From positions 1 through 6,394 of the forward strand of contig URVD01000106.1 in the NCBI GenBank assembly GCA_900551195.1: a stretch of 6,394 bases of DNA, written 5' to 3'. Made by a program: the position numbers and the translations under genes. The first letter of the stretch is position 1. Each line of letters starts with the position of its first letter. Shown here piece by piece: positions 1-6,209 of the stretch. The notes below the pieces were generated by a model. The model ran no database searches. It was not told where the DNA came from and saw nothing but the letters and a program-made list of their open reading frames with translations. The DNA comes from an uncultured Collinsella sp. Lineage in GTDB: Bacteria > Actinomycetota > Coriobacteriia > Coriobacteriales > Coriobacteriaceae.

Positions 1-366
1 GAGATCCCTCAACGTCTCTGGCATTGCGCCAAAGCTCGAACACTCAAAATCGATGCGCTCGTTACCTACAAGCGCAGGGAGCTCGGTATCGAATATAAGG
101 GCGGTTTTCACGATGAGTTCGAGCGCAAAGGAGCAGATGCGGAGCGAGAGGCCGTTCTCTCCCAAATGGGATATCGAATCGTTACGCTCACTTCGGCTCA
201 GTTCGGCAGCCAACTCGCCTTTCACCGCGCCATGAACAACATTCGCGAAGCACTCGGCATGCCTCGCTGTACCGACACCGGGCACCAGCGAGAGCAAAAC
301 GAACTACGCAAGGCTCTTATCCGCAACTGGAAAGGTATGCGAGACGAAGAGGCGCCTTCCGAATAG
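1..366 (+). CDS. PD-(D/E)XK-like (DUF559/Vsr-type) protein, 3' end only
   Basis: This reading frame is open from the first base to a TAG stop at 364-366, so it is the C-terminal 121 residues of a gene that begins outside the window. The visible part reads like the core of a small PD-(D/E)XK nuclease fold, as in DUF559 and Vsr-like proteins. It has an acidic residue after a beta strand (IDALV, D18 of the visible part), then the strand GIEYKGGFH carrying E31 and K33 as an ExK pair, then H37 and D38, a charged helix (about 39-55) and the strand GYRIVTLT (about 57-64). D18, E31 and K33 are suitable metal-binding catalytic positions. The rest is helical and basic. Function is inferred from this motif alone: it could be a stand-alone DNA nuclease or a catalytically unused fold domain. 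The first 387 bases carry no other gene. A downstream ATG at 166 would remove the whole motif and is not the start. Confidence 0.6.
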   Translation, partial: EIPQRLWHCAKARTLKIDALVTYKRRELGIEYKGGFHDEFERKGADAEREAVLSQMGYRIVTLTSAQFGSQLAFHRAMNNIREALGMPRCTDTGHQREQNELRKALIRNWKGMRDEEAPSE

Positions 367-387
367 TGCCACTCCCGTGAGCTCAAT

Positions 388-456
388 CCAAACGTGTACG
401 TCAGCCTTCAAAGATGTCGAAAAATGTCGGTTTTGGAGGCTGACGTACATGTTTGG
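388..456. repeat. Long near-perfect palindrome, 26-bp stem, 17-nt loop
   Basis: The arms 388-413 and 431-456 pair along 26 positions, of which 23 are Watson-Crick and three are G-T wobbles (394/450, 408/436, 413/431). The 17-base loop (414-430) contains ATGTCG twice (414-419 and 424-429), separated by AAAA. Neither side has a run of T, so it does not look like a normal intrinsic terminator, although it lies 22 bases after a stop codon. It could be a REP/BIME-like or miniature mobile palindrome, an mRNA-stabilising hairpin, or a paired operator. The structure is certain from the sequence; its role is not. Confidence 0.8.
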
Positions 457-494
457 CCCTACGCCCGCATCCAGTCCCGACCGTTTACCGAGCA

Positions 495-567
495 ATAGGG
501 TCGCCAGACCCGTCAACCATGTACTATGTACGGGCATTATCTAAACCCGCAATCAGAAGGACCCTAT
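495..567 (+). promoter_or_regulatory. Leader with competing inverted repeats before the TTG-start gene
   Basis: The segment GGGTC at 498-502 can form a tight hairpin with GACCC at 507-511 (4-base loop). As the longer ATAGGGTC (495-502) it can instead pair with GACCCTAT at 560-567. The second pairing covers the last two bases of the ribosome-binding site and nearly the whole spacer before the TTG start. CCCGT (509-513) can also pair with ACGGG (530-534), which excludes the first hairpin. Such alternatives could serve translation control, but the helices are short. No known riboswitch class is recognised. No clear promoter was found, so it is uncertain whether 495-502 is in the mRNA. Confidence 0.3.
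555..561 (+). promoter_or_regulatory. Ribosome-binding site AGAAGGA fixing a TTG start
   Basis: AGAAGGA lies 7 bases before TTG at 569-571. The first in-frame ATG (587) has no comparable site at a workable distance, so this site decides in favour of the TTG start. Confidence 0.7.
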
Positions 568-568
568 C

Positions 569-1258
569 TTGCCCATCGTCGCCGCTATGACCGTTACCTC
601 ACATGCCTCGGATGCCATGGTCGCTATTCCGTTTTGGCTTGAGATGTTCGCTGTTGTCGCGGCATCGATCTCAGGAGTTCTGGTTGCGCGCGAGCACAAG
701 CTCGACCTGGTGGGCGCCGTCGCGCTCGCCGTGGTCTGTGGCCTGGGCGGCGGTCTTTTGCGCGATATGACGCTGCAGGTGGGCAACGTCTACATCCTCA
801 ACCAACCGATGGCGCTCCCGCTTTCCATTGCCACGGCAGCCATCATCTACATTTTCCCGGCAATCGTCGACAAGCCCGAAAAACTCATCCCCCTGCTCGA
901 CATCATCTCGGTCGGCATCTATGCCGCCACTGGAGCAGACAAGGCGCTGGTCTACGGCTTTGCGCCGGCGGTGTGCATCATGATGGGCTTTTTCACCGCG
1001 GTGGGCGGCGGCATGCTGCGTGACAGCTTTATGGGCGTGGTGCCGGGCATTTTCCAGCGCACCAACTTCTATGCCATCGCAGCCATTGCCGGCTCTGCAA
1101 GCTATGTATGCCTTGTCATGAGCGGCGTCGTCAGCAACATCACCGCGTTAATCGTATGCGTTGCGATAACCATGGGACTGCGCTGGCTGTCGCTGCGCTT
1201 CGACATCAAAAGCCCCACCGAGGAAGACATCGCACGTTTTTTGCACCGCAAAAAGTAG
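569..1258 (+). CDS. TRIC cation channel / UPF0126 family membrane protein
   Basis: A 229-residue integral membrane protein of the UPF0126 family (YicG/YadS-like), whose fold is shared with trimeric intracellular cation (TRIC) channels. Some members are annotated as glycine transporters. The family hallmark is two related halves, each with a GGGxxRD motif. Both are present: GLGGGLLRD at residues 58-66 and AVGGGMLRD at 144-152. About seven hydrophobic helices can be traced (near 20-40, 46-64, 82-100, 106-125, 131-150, 164-184 and 186-206), and the protein ends in a short charged tail (RFDIKSPTEEDIARFLHRKK). Length is slightly above the usual 200-220 because of the N-terminal extension. The start is TTG, chosen for AGAAGGA 7 bases upstream. 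It acts in the cytoplasmic membrane, and its substrate (small cation or glycine) cannot be told from sequence. The next gene lies 106 bases downstream on the same strand. Confidence 0.88.
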   Translation: MPIVAAMTVTSHASDAMVAIPFWLEMFAVVAASISGVLVAREHKLDLVGAVALAVVCGLGGGLLRDMTLQVGNVYILNQPMALPLSIATAAIIYIFPAIVDKPEKLIPLLDIISVGIYAATGADKALVYGFAPAVCIMMGFFTAVGGGMLRDSFMGVVPGIFQRTNFYAIAAIAGSASYVCLVMSGVVSNITALIVCVAITMGLRWLSLRFDIKSPTEEDIARFLHRKK

Positions 1259-1259
1259 A

Positions 1260-1288
1260 TTGCGCGGCCTCATCCTTCGAAATACAAC
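1260..1288 (+). promoter_or_regulatory. Possible sigma70-type promoter for the bactofilin-like gene
   Basis: TTGCGC (1260-1265) and TACAAC (1283-1288) are separated by exactly 17 bases. They match the -35 and -10 consensus at 3 and 4 of 6 positions. It would give a leader of roughly 70 bases before the ATG at 1365. The match is weak; co-transcription with the upstream channel gene is equally possible. Confidence 0.25.
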
Positions 1289-1352
1289 CGAGAGGTTCTT
1301 TTAGAGCGCCCACGCGTTGGGTACCCTGTTAGGTGCATGTCGAGCATCTGAC

Positions 1353-1358
1353 GAAGGA
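1353..1358 (+). promoter_or_regulatory. Ribosome-binding site GAAGGA for the ATG at 1365
   Basis: GAAGGA lies 6 bases before ATG 1365-1367. It selects this start over the in-frame TTG at 1317, which would add 16 residues in front of a normal signal peptide and lacks a good site. Confidence 0.7.
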
Positions 1359-1364
1359 TTCACT

Positions 1365-2513
1365 ATGCCCTGCAATCAATTCCCGTCGACCCAGCGCCAT
1401 AAAGCGTGGGGCCGCATCACCATCCTATTCGCGCTCATCGTGCTGGCGCTCACCGCACTTCCCACGGCGTCGTTCGCCGGCACGGACACCGCAGGAAACA
1501 TACTTGCGACCGACAATGACGCCAATCCGTCCGGCGTCGAGGGTGACCTGTACTGGGCAGGCCAGGCTCTCAACTTGGACGATGCGTCCATCGGCCGCGA
1601 CATAATTGCAGCAGGCGAGAGCCTCTCCATCCGCGACTGCACGGTGGGCGGCGCCGTCCGTCTGGCGGCACGCACTATCGATATCGCCAAAACCACGGTT
1701 AATGGCAGCGTCACGGTGGCCGGTCAGCACGTTGTGCTCAATTCCGACAGCGCCGCCAACTGTTTTTACGCGATGGGCGAGACGGTTGCCCTGCGAGGCT
1801 CCGCCAAGTCGGCAGCGCTTGCAGGCGATACGGTGACCATCGACGGCACCGTCGAGGGCGATGTCGAGGTTTGGGCCGATAAGCTCGTCTTGGGCAAGAA
1901 TGCCCGTATTACCGGCACCGTGAACGCGCACGTCTCCGAGGACCCCGAGCGTGCCGCAGGAGCCGAGGTAGGCGCACTCAAGATCGACCGCACCGAGAAC
2001 GAGAGCGCGGCCACGACCGCTAACAACATCATCGGCGGCATCGTCGCCGCGGCGCTCTCGACCTGCTTTGTCGCCCTGCTGCTCGAGCTCGTCTTTCCGC
2101 GTGCAACCGCCAGCGCCGCTGGCATGCTCCACCAGCGCCCCACGCCCCTGTGGGTGAGCGGTCTTCTGGGTACGATTGCTGTCGTCCCCGCCGTCCTACT
2201 GCTGATTATCTCTATCGCTGGCCTGTCGCTTGCCGGAACCCTCTTGTGCGGCGTTATCGGCATCGCATTGGTGTCGAGTGCCTTTGCGGGGTGCGCAATC
2301 GCCCGCATGGTCGGACACAGCCAGAACCGTTACGCCATGGCGGCCGTGGGCGGCATCGCCGCGGGCGCGCTTACGGCAATCCCCCTCGTAGGCGACTTCA
2401 TCAGCGGCGTAGCCTTTGTCTTTATGCTCGGCTACATCATCCAAATCATCTGGCGCAACGCCCACCTCAAGCCGCAGCAGGCAGCCAACACACCGGGACT
2501 CCCCACCGCTTAG
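1365..2513 (+). CDS. Secreted bactofilin-like beta-solenoid protein with C-terminal membrane domain
   Basis: A 382-residue protein. Residues 1-38 form a Sec signal peptide: a basic n-region (RHKAWGR), a hydrophobic core about 18-33, and a likely cleavage site ASFA/GT. Residues about 55-190 are a run of short beta repeats of the polymer-forming (bactofilin-like) type, with phrases such as GRDIIAAGESLSI, GSVTVAGQHVVL, GDTVTIDGTVEGDVEV and ARITGTVNAHV. A charged linker (191-220) leads to a hydrophobic C-terminal domain with about four membrane segments (222-243, 262-284, 286-316, 325-363) and glycine-rich turns, ending in a short hydrophilic tail. Bactofilins proper are cytoplasmic scaffolds; here the signal peptide places the solenoid outside the membrane. 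The role is probably envelope-related, inferred from architecture only. The ATG start is chosen from its GAAGGA site. The gene converges on typA and ends at the shared terminator. Confidence 0.8.
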   Translation: MPCNQFPSTQRHKAWGRITILFALIVLALTALPTASFAGTDTAGNILATDNDANPSGVEGDLYWAGQALNLDDASIGRDIIAAGESLSIRDCTVGGAVRLAARTIDIAKTTVNGSVTVAGQHVVLNSDSAANCFYAMGETVALRGSAKSAALAGDTVTIDGTVEGDVEVWADKLVLGKNARITGTVNAHVSEDPERAAGAEVGALKIDRTENESAATTANNIIGGIVAAALSTCFVALLLELVFPRATASAAGMLHQRPTPLWVSGLLGTIAVVPAVLLLIISIAGLSLAGTLLCGVIGIALVSSAFAGCAIARMVGHSQNRYAMAAVGGIAAGALTAIPLVGDFISGVAFVFMLGYIIQIIWRNAHLKPQQAANTPGLPTA

Positions 2514-2528
2514 CCGCCAACCGCCACA

Positions 2529-2580
2529 AAGGGGCCAGGCACCCTTATGGCGGTGCAGACCAGCTCAATCCCCTTGCACC
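2529..2580. repeat. Two short inverted repeats in the convergent gap
   Basis: AAGGG (2529-2533) pairs with CCCTT (2542-2546) around GCCAGGCA, and GGTGCA (2552-2557) pairs with TGCACC (2575-2580) across 17 bases. They sit between the stop of the bactofilin-like gene and the strong terminator. They may be a REP-like remnant or accessory folding of the 3' end. Only the pairing itself is certain. Confidence 0.4.
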
Positions 2581-2582
2581 AA

Positions 2583-2615
2583 AAAGGGCGCCGACCATTG
2601 CGGTCGACGCCCTTT
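2583..2615. terminator. Bidirectional intrinsic terminator between convergent genes
   Basis: AAAGGGCG (2583-2590) pairs with CGCCCTTT (2608-2615). After one C/A mismatch, CGACC (2592-2596) pairs with GGTCG (2602-2606) around a 5-base loop. The plus strand continues TTTCTTGTT and the minus strand continues into a T run (AAAAA at 2581-2585 on plus). It can therefore stop both the plus-strand bactofilin-like gene and the minus-strand typA. Confidence 0.9.
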
Positions 2616-2642
2616 CTTGTTAGTCGCTATAAAGCCCAGCGC

Positions 2643-4481
2643 TTATTTGTTGACCTGACCGGCGCGGACAGCAGCCTTCTTGCGGTCGGTGGCGTTGAGC
2701 AGACGCTTGCGCAGGCGAATGTTCTTGGGAGTGATCTCGACCAGCTCGTCGTCGGCGATGTACTCCAGCGCTTCCTCCAGCGAGAAAGTGCGGGGCGGCA
2801 CCAGCTGGACGGAGATATCGGAGGTCGAGGAACGCTGGTTGCCCAGGTTCTTGGTGCGGGCGATGTTGACGACCATGTCGCCAGCCTTGCTACGCTCGCC
2901 CACGATCATGCCCTCGTAGCACTCGGTGCCCGGCTCAACAAACAGCTGGCCGCGCTCCTGCAGCGTACCCAGAGCATAGGCAACGGCCTTCTCGGTGGTC
3001 ATGGAGATCATGGCGCCGTTCTGACGGTTACCGATCTCGCCGGCGTAAGGACCATACTCCAGGAAGGTGTGGTAGAACACGCCCTCGCCGTGGGTAACGT
3101 TCATAATGCGGTTCTTAAGACCCATGATGCCGCGGGTCGGGATCTTAAACTCGAGGTGCGTCACGATGCCCGAGGTATCCATGCTCGTCATGATGCCGCC
3201 GGAGGTGCCGAAGACCTCAACGACCTTGCCCGAGTACTCGTCCGGGCACTCGACGACGGCCTGCTCGACAGGCTCCATCTTGTTGCCGTTCTCGTCCTTC
3301 TTAAACAGAACGCGGGGACGGCCGACCTGGAACTCAAAGCCCTCGCGGCGCATGGACTCCATCAGAACGGATAGGTGCAGAATGCCGCGGCCCGAGACCT
3401 CGACGCCGCTCTTGTCCTCGAGCTCCTCGATCTTCATGGTCACGTTGTTCTCGGCCTCGTTGAACAGGCGCTCCTTGAGCTGACGGGCGCCCACGATGTC
3501 GCCGTCGCGACCGACGAGCGGGGAGGTCGACGCCTCAAAGACGATGGACATGGTCGGCGGGTCGATCTCGATGGGCTCGAGCTCAACGGGGTTCTCGGGA
3601 TCGGTGTAGACATCGCCGATATCGGTGCGGTCGATGCCCACGACGGCAGCGATGTCGCCGGCGCCGACTTCCTGGCACTCGGTGCGGCCCAGGTAGTCGA
3701 AGGTAAAGAGCTGTTTGACGGTAGCGGTGGCGCTGGAGCCGTCGTTCTTCACAACCAAAATCTGGTCGCCCTGGTGGATGGTGCCGGAGTACACGCGACC
3801 GATGCCGATACGGCCAACGAAGTTGGAGTGGTCAATGGTCACGCACTGCATGGCCAGCGGGGCGTTCTCGTCAACCTCGGGCGCGGGCATGTCGTCGATG
3901 ATCATATCGAGCAGCGGATACATGTCCATGTTGCCGTCGTTGGGGTCAAGGCGAGCAAAGCCATTCATGGCGCTGGCGTAGACCACGTGCTCCATGGCGA
4001 ACTCGAGCTGGTCGTCGGTTGCGCCCAGGTCGGCCATGAGGTCCAGGCAGTCGTTGTAGGCCTTCTCGGGGTTGGCGCCCGGACGATCGATCTTGTTGAT
4101 GACGATCATGATCTTAAGGCCGGTGTCGATAGCGTGACGCAGCACGAAGCGGGTCTGGGGCATGGGGCCCTCAAAAGCGTCGACCAGCAGCAGGGCGCCG
4201 TCGGCCATACGCAGCACGCGCTCGACCTCGCCGCCAAAGTCGGCGTGGCCCGGGGTATCGATGACGTTGATCTTAACGTCCTTGTACTCGATAGAGATGT
4301 TCTTGGCGAGAATCGTAATGCCGCGCTCGCGCTCCTGGTCGTTGGAATCCAGGACGCGGTCCTCGACCTGCTGGTTGGCACGGAAGGCGTCCGTGGCACG
4401 CAGGAGCTTGTCGACCATCGTCGTCTTGCCGTGGTCGACGTGAGCGATGATGGCGATGTTCCTCAGATTGTCTACGCGCAT
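2643..4481 (-). CDS. typA: TypA/BipA ribosome-associated translational GTPase
   Basis: A complete 612-residue TypA/BipA protein of normal family length. It is an EF-G-like GTPase that binds the 70S ribosome and supports 50S assembly and growth under cold or other stress. All GTP-binding motifs are present: G1 AHVDHGKT (13-20), G2 RGIT (53-56), G3 DTPGH (75-79), G4 NKID (129-132) and G5 SA (170-171). A beta-barrel domain II follows (about 205-300), then EF-G-like domains III and V (about 305-480), and the BipA-specific C-terminal domain (about 485-600) with a lysine/arginine-rich end that suits rRNA contact. The ATG is preceded by AGGGGA with a 5-base spacer (4487-4492). The gene is last in a minus-strand series, 117 bp after the previous stop, so it may have its own promoter, but none is clear. 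It ends at the bidirectional terminator. Confidence 0.98.
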   Translation of the reverse strand: MRVDNLRNIAIIAHVDHGKTTMVDKLLRATDAFRANQQVEDRVLDSNDQERERGITILAKNISIEYKDVKINVIDTPGHADFGGEVERVLRMADGALLLVDAFEGPMPQTRFVLRHAIDTGLKIMIVINKIDRPGANPEKAYNDCLDLMADLGATDDQLEFAMEHVVYASAMNGFARLDPNDGNMDMYPLLDMIIDDMPAPEVDENAPLAMQCVTIDHSNFVGRIGIGRVYSGTIHQGDQILVVKNDGSSATATVKQLFTFDYLGRTECQEVGAGDIAAVVGIDRTDIGDVYTDPENPVELEPIEIDPPTMSIVFEASTSPLVGRDGDIVGARQLKERLFNEAENNVTMKIEELEDKSGVEVSGRGILHLSVLMESMRREGFEFQVGRPRVLFKKDENGNKMEPVEQAVVECPDEYSGKVVEVFGTSGGIMTSMDTSGIVTHLEFKIPTRGIMGLKNRIMNVTHGEGVFYHTFLEYGPYAGEIGNRQNGAMISMTTEKAVAYALGTLQERGQLFVEPGTECYEGMIVGERSKAGDMVVNIARTKNLGNQRSSTSDISVQLVPPRTFSLEEALEYIADDELVEITPKNIRLRKRLLNATDRKKAAVRAGQVNK

Positions 4482-4528
4482 GTAGTTCCCCTATCTTCTA
4501 TCCATATACAAACGGCACGCGTATGCGA

Positions 4529-4556
4529 CCCGCCCAGCGATACAACGCTCGGCGGG
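4529..4556. other. GC-rich hairpin in the typA upstream gap
   Basis: CCCGCC (4529-4534) pairs with GGCGGG (4551-4556). After one C/C mismatch, AGCG (4536-4539) pairs with CGCT (4546-4549), around a 6-base loop. It lies 48-75 bases before the typA start. On the minus strand no T run follows, so it is a poor terminator for the upstream genes. It may be an untranslated-leader hairpin of typA. The rest of 4482-4598 is AT-richer and shows no convincing promoter. Confidence 0.45.
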
Positions 4557-4598
4557 AATATTGAGCCTTTTACCGAAAACTCGTTTATTTTAGCGATT

Positions 4599-5048
4599 TT
4601 AGATGAGAGGGGTTTCCTCACCTGCAGGTTCAGGGTCGCTCCACATAAAACCATCGCCGGCGCCCATGCCCTCATACAGTACATATGCCGAAAAACCGCT
4701 CTCGAGCGTCGTCTCAAAAAAGCTCACGAGCAGAGCGTCATGGTAGCCGCCGTCAATCTCGACGCAGCCGGTATAGCCGATGGCATAGCGGGCGATACGG
4801 CCCAGGCCCTCGTCCTTAAGACCCATCTTGTGCTCGGAGATAAAGTTGGTGGCCGCCTCGAGGCACGCCTCTTCGCCATCCTCATCGAGCGCCGCCAGAT
4901 AACGGTTGGAAGCGGCGTCCTCAATTGCCACGACCACGCCGGGGTTTTCACCGGCGGCAAGGTCATCCAAGAACGCGCCGATTAGATCGCACACCATGGC
5001 GTCGAGCTCGGCGGAGACGTTACCGGCGTCCTGCATATCCTGTGCCAT
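4599..5048 (-). CDS. Small acidic soluble protein of unknown function
   Basis: A 149-residue protein that I do not recognise. It has no signal peptide or membrane segment and is rich in Asp and Glu. The N-terminal half looks helical (about 12-33 and 56-73). The second half alternates beta-like stretches: ARYAIGYTGCVEIDGG (86-101), DALLVSFFETTL (104-115), SGFSAYVLYEGM (118-129). This suggests a compact alpha/beta fold, and no catalytic motif stands out. The ATG is supported by GGAAGG 7 bases upstream (5056-5061). It lies 30 bp after the small membrane protein gene and is probably in the same operon as the DUF151 gene. The coding style matches its neighbours, which supports it as a real gene. 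Its function cannot be given. Confidence 0.72.
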   Translation of the reverse strand: MAQDMQDAGNVSAELDAMVCDLIGAFLDDLAAGENPGVVVAIEDAASNRYLAALDEDGEEACLEAATNFISEHKMGLKDEGLGRIARYAIGYTGCVEIDGGYHDALLVSFFETTLESGFSAYVLYEGMGAGDGFMWSDPEPAGEETPLI

Positions 5049-5078
5049 CTTTAGACCTTCCCATCGAGTCTGGCGTCG

Positions 5079-5468
5079 TTACAGTTCTTGCGCCTCGGCG
5101 GCGATCTTAGCGGCGGCATCGCGGGCGCGCGTCATGTCCGACGCGCGCTTGTCGAGCACCTTGATCTGGCTGGTCAGCATGACCGCATCGACCACGCCCC
5201 AAATCACCAGGCCCGTAGAGATCGAAAACCCAAGCGCACCAACTGTACCACGAAGGCGCGAGCAGATTGCCGCGACAAGGGCGGAGATGACAACCATCTT
5301 GATAAACGAGCTGCGGCGTTCACGAAGCGTGCGGGCCTGCGTCACATAGGCAATGCGAGCCGCCTCAGAAGCCTCCGAGCGCATCTGGGCCTCGCGGGCG
5401 ATTGCAGCCGCTTCAGCCGACATCCCGCCGGCCATCAGCGAACGCTCCGCAACCTGGACGCCCCGCAT
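5079..5468 (-). CDS. Small two-helix membrane protein of unknown function
   Basis: A 129-residue protein that I do not recognise. Residues about 14-52 are an Ala/Glu/Arg-rich, probably coiled-coil helix. Two hydrophobic segments follow (about 55-71 and 75-99), joined by the short basic turn SRLRGT. A second amphipathic helix (102-127) closes the chain. This predicts a hairpin in the membrane with both helical ends on the same side, probably the cytoplasm. The ATG (5466-5468) directly follows the TAA of the DUF151 gene (TAAATG), and there is no good ribosome-binding site, so translation is probably coupled to that gene. The ATG at residue 12 (5433-5435), with GGAG 9 bases upstream, is an alternative start. 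The gene is followed after 30 bp by the acidic small protein gene. Confidence 0.72.
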   Translation of the reverse strand: MRGVQVAERSLMAGGMSAEAAAIAREAQMRSEASEAARIAYVTQARTLRERRSSFIKMVVISALVAAICSRLRGTVGALGFSISTGLVIWGVVDAVMLTSQIKVLDKRASDMTRARDAAAKIAAEAQEL

Positions 5469-5969
5469 TTAGAAGTCATCGGGGGAGAGCGTATGGACGA
5501 ACTCGTCGAACTTCTCGAACTCCTGCTCGTCGTCGACTTCCTCGGCGTGGGTAGAAACAGTGCCCAGGCGATTCATGATGTCGTCCTCCACAAACATGGG
5601 GGCATTGCTGCGCACGGCAAGGGCAATGGCATCACTGGGACGGGCGTCGATCTTGCGCTCCTCGCCATCGGCCAGTACGACGATCGTCGCGTAGAACACC
5701 GGCGGCTCGGCGCGAACGATCTCGATGCGCTCGAGCTTGGCGCCCAGGGCGCCAACAGTATCGAGCAACAGGTCATGGGTAATCGGGCGCTCGGCGCGGC
5801 CGCTATCGATGCCGCGGCTGATGGCAGCGGCTTCAAACGAACCAGTCTGAATGGAAAGGGAACGCAGCGGCGCGGGCGAGTCCGATTTGCTGCAGCGCTC
5901 GCGAAGCACGATAAGCGATGGCACGGGACCGGCGGCCATGACGATGGTCTCTATGTCGACACGAACCAT
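5469..5969 (-). CDS. Bifunctional nuclease domain (DUF151) protein
   Basis: A 166-residue protein of the DUF151/DNase-RNase family, named after plant BFN1-type proteins with reported DNase and RNase activity; actinobacterial and Thermotoga members are widespread single-domain proteins. The family signature DARPSDAIALAVR is present at residues 108-120, preceded by RPITHDLL (61-68) and a beta strand ATIVVLADGEERKI (94-107), and followed by APMFVEDDIM (123-132). An acidic tail (142-166) ends the protein. The start at 5969 is chosen because GGAGGTG lies just upstream (5974-5980); the in-frame ATG at 6017 would add 16 residues across that site. It is the first gene of a probable minus-strand operon with two small unknown proteins, the next starting on the base after its stop. 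Catalysis has not been shown for most bacterial members, so nuclease activity is inferred. Confidence 0.92.
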   Translation of the reverse strand: MVRVDIETIVMAAGPVPSLIVLRERCSKSDSPAPLRSLSIQTGSFEAAAISRGIDSGRAERPITHDLLLDTVGALGAKLERIEIVRAEPPVFYATIVVLADGEERKIDARPSDAIALAVRSNAPMFVEDDIMNRLGTVSTHAEEVDDEQEFEKFDEFVHTLSPDDF

Positions 5970-5973
5970 GGAA

Positions 5974-5980
5974 CACCTCC
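5974..5980 (-). promoter_or_regulatory. Strong ribosome-binding site GGAGGTG of the DUF151 gene
   Basis: The minus strand reads GGAGGTG followed by 4 bases and ATG. It is the best Shine-Dalgarno match in the window and rules out the longer start at 6017. Confidence 0.85.
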
Positions 5981-6026
5981 GGTACGTAGCGGTTAACACG
6001 CGGCAGCTCCACCGCATTGAATAGCT

Positions 6027-6056
6027 ATACTACCCAATCTTTCGCACAGCACACAA
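6027..6056 (-). promoter_or_regulatory. Possible promoter of the DUF151 operon
   Basis: On the minus strand TTGTGT (6051-6056) and TAGTAT (6027-6032) are separated by 18 bases. They are partial matches to -35 and -10. They lie downstream of the tRNA terminator and about 58 bases before the DUF151 start, which is the expected place for an operon promoter. Confidence 0.35.
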
Positions 6057-6084
6057 AACCAAAATGAGATTTATCGCAGACAAG

Positions 6085-6117
6085 AAAAAAGCCCCAAGGC
6101 AATGCCCCAGGGCTCTT
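6085..6117 (-). terminator. Intrinsic terminator of the tRNA-Ala/tRNA-Ile transcript
   Basis: In the minus-strand RNA, AGCCC (6114-6110) pairs with GGGCU (6094-6090). The stem continues inward through three G-U pairs to GGC/GCC around a 3-base loop, and a run of U follows (AAAAAA at 6085-6090 on plus). The G-U pairs exist only in the minus-strand transcript, which fixes the direction. It begins about 12 bases after the tRNA-Ile 3' end. Confidence 0.88.
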
Positions 6118-6128
6118 CACAGTTTTGA

Positions 6129-6205
6129 TGGTGGACCTGACAAGATTCGAACTTGTGACCTCCCGGTTATCAGCCGGACGCTCTAACCAACTGAGCTACA
6201 GGTCC
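6129..6205 (-). tRNA. tRNA-Ile(GAT)
   Basis: A complete 77-nt tRNA with an encoded CCA end. The acceptor GGACCTG pairs with CAGGTCC; the D arm is GCTC/GAGC; the anticodon stem TCCGG/CCGGG encloses loop CTGATAA with anticodon GAT; the T arm is ACAAG/CTTGT with loop TTCGAAT. It reads isoleucine codons AUC and AUU. It follows tRNA-Ala after only 4 bases and is surely processed from the same transcript. Confidence 0.98.
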
Positions 6206-6209
6206 ATCA

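Noticed and set aside
53..235. A 60-codon plus-strand open frame overlapping the nuclease-like gene
   Set aside because: It overlaps the open frame that carries the PD-(D/E)XK-like motif, has no ribosome-binding site and is serine-rich noise.
1238..1254. A TTTTTGC/GCAAAAA hairpin at the end of the TRIC gene
   Set aside because: It is inside the coding sequence, has only two GC pairs and no following T run; probably a chance result of the Phe and Lys codons.
1317..1364. A longer TTG start for the bactofilin-like gene
   Set aside because: ATG 1365 has GAAGGA at the right distance and gives a standard signal peptide; the extension would bury it.
1425..2132. A 235-codon minus-strand open frame opposite the bactofilin-like gene
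   Set aside because: The plus strand there encodes a clear signal peptide and beta-repeat protein; the antisense protein has no recognisable features.
2547..3374. A 275-codon plus-strand open frame opposite the 3' half of typA
   Set aside because: Same frame and same cause as the previous item; its 5' part also runs through the terminator hairpin.
3375..4985. A 536-codon plus-strand open frame, antisense to typA and the next gene
   Set aside because: It lies codon-on-codon opposite typA. Stops there would need TTA, CTA or TCA codons in typA, which GC-rich genomes avoid, so the frame stays open by composition. The protein is a low-complexity mix of V, D, G, H and L with no recognisable domain.
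5088..5996. A 302-codon plus-strand open frame opposite the DUF151 operon
   Set aside because: It is the codon-aligned shadow of two genes with good start sites or family signatures.
5970..6017. A longer ATG start for the DUF151 gene
   Set aside because: The extension would span the strong GGAGGTG site and the added residues are unlike the family N-terminus.
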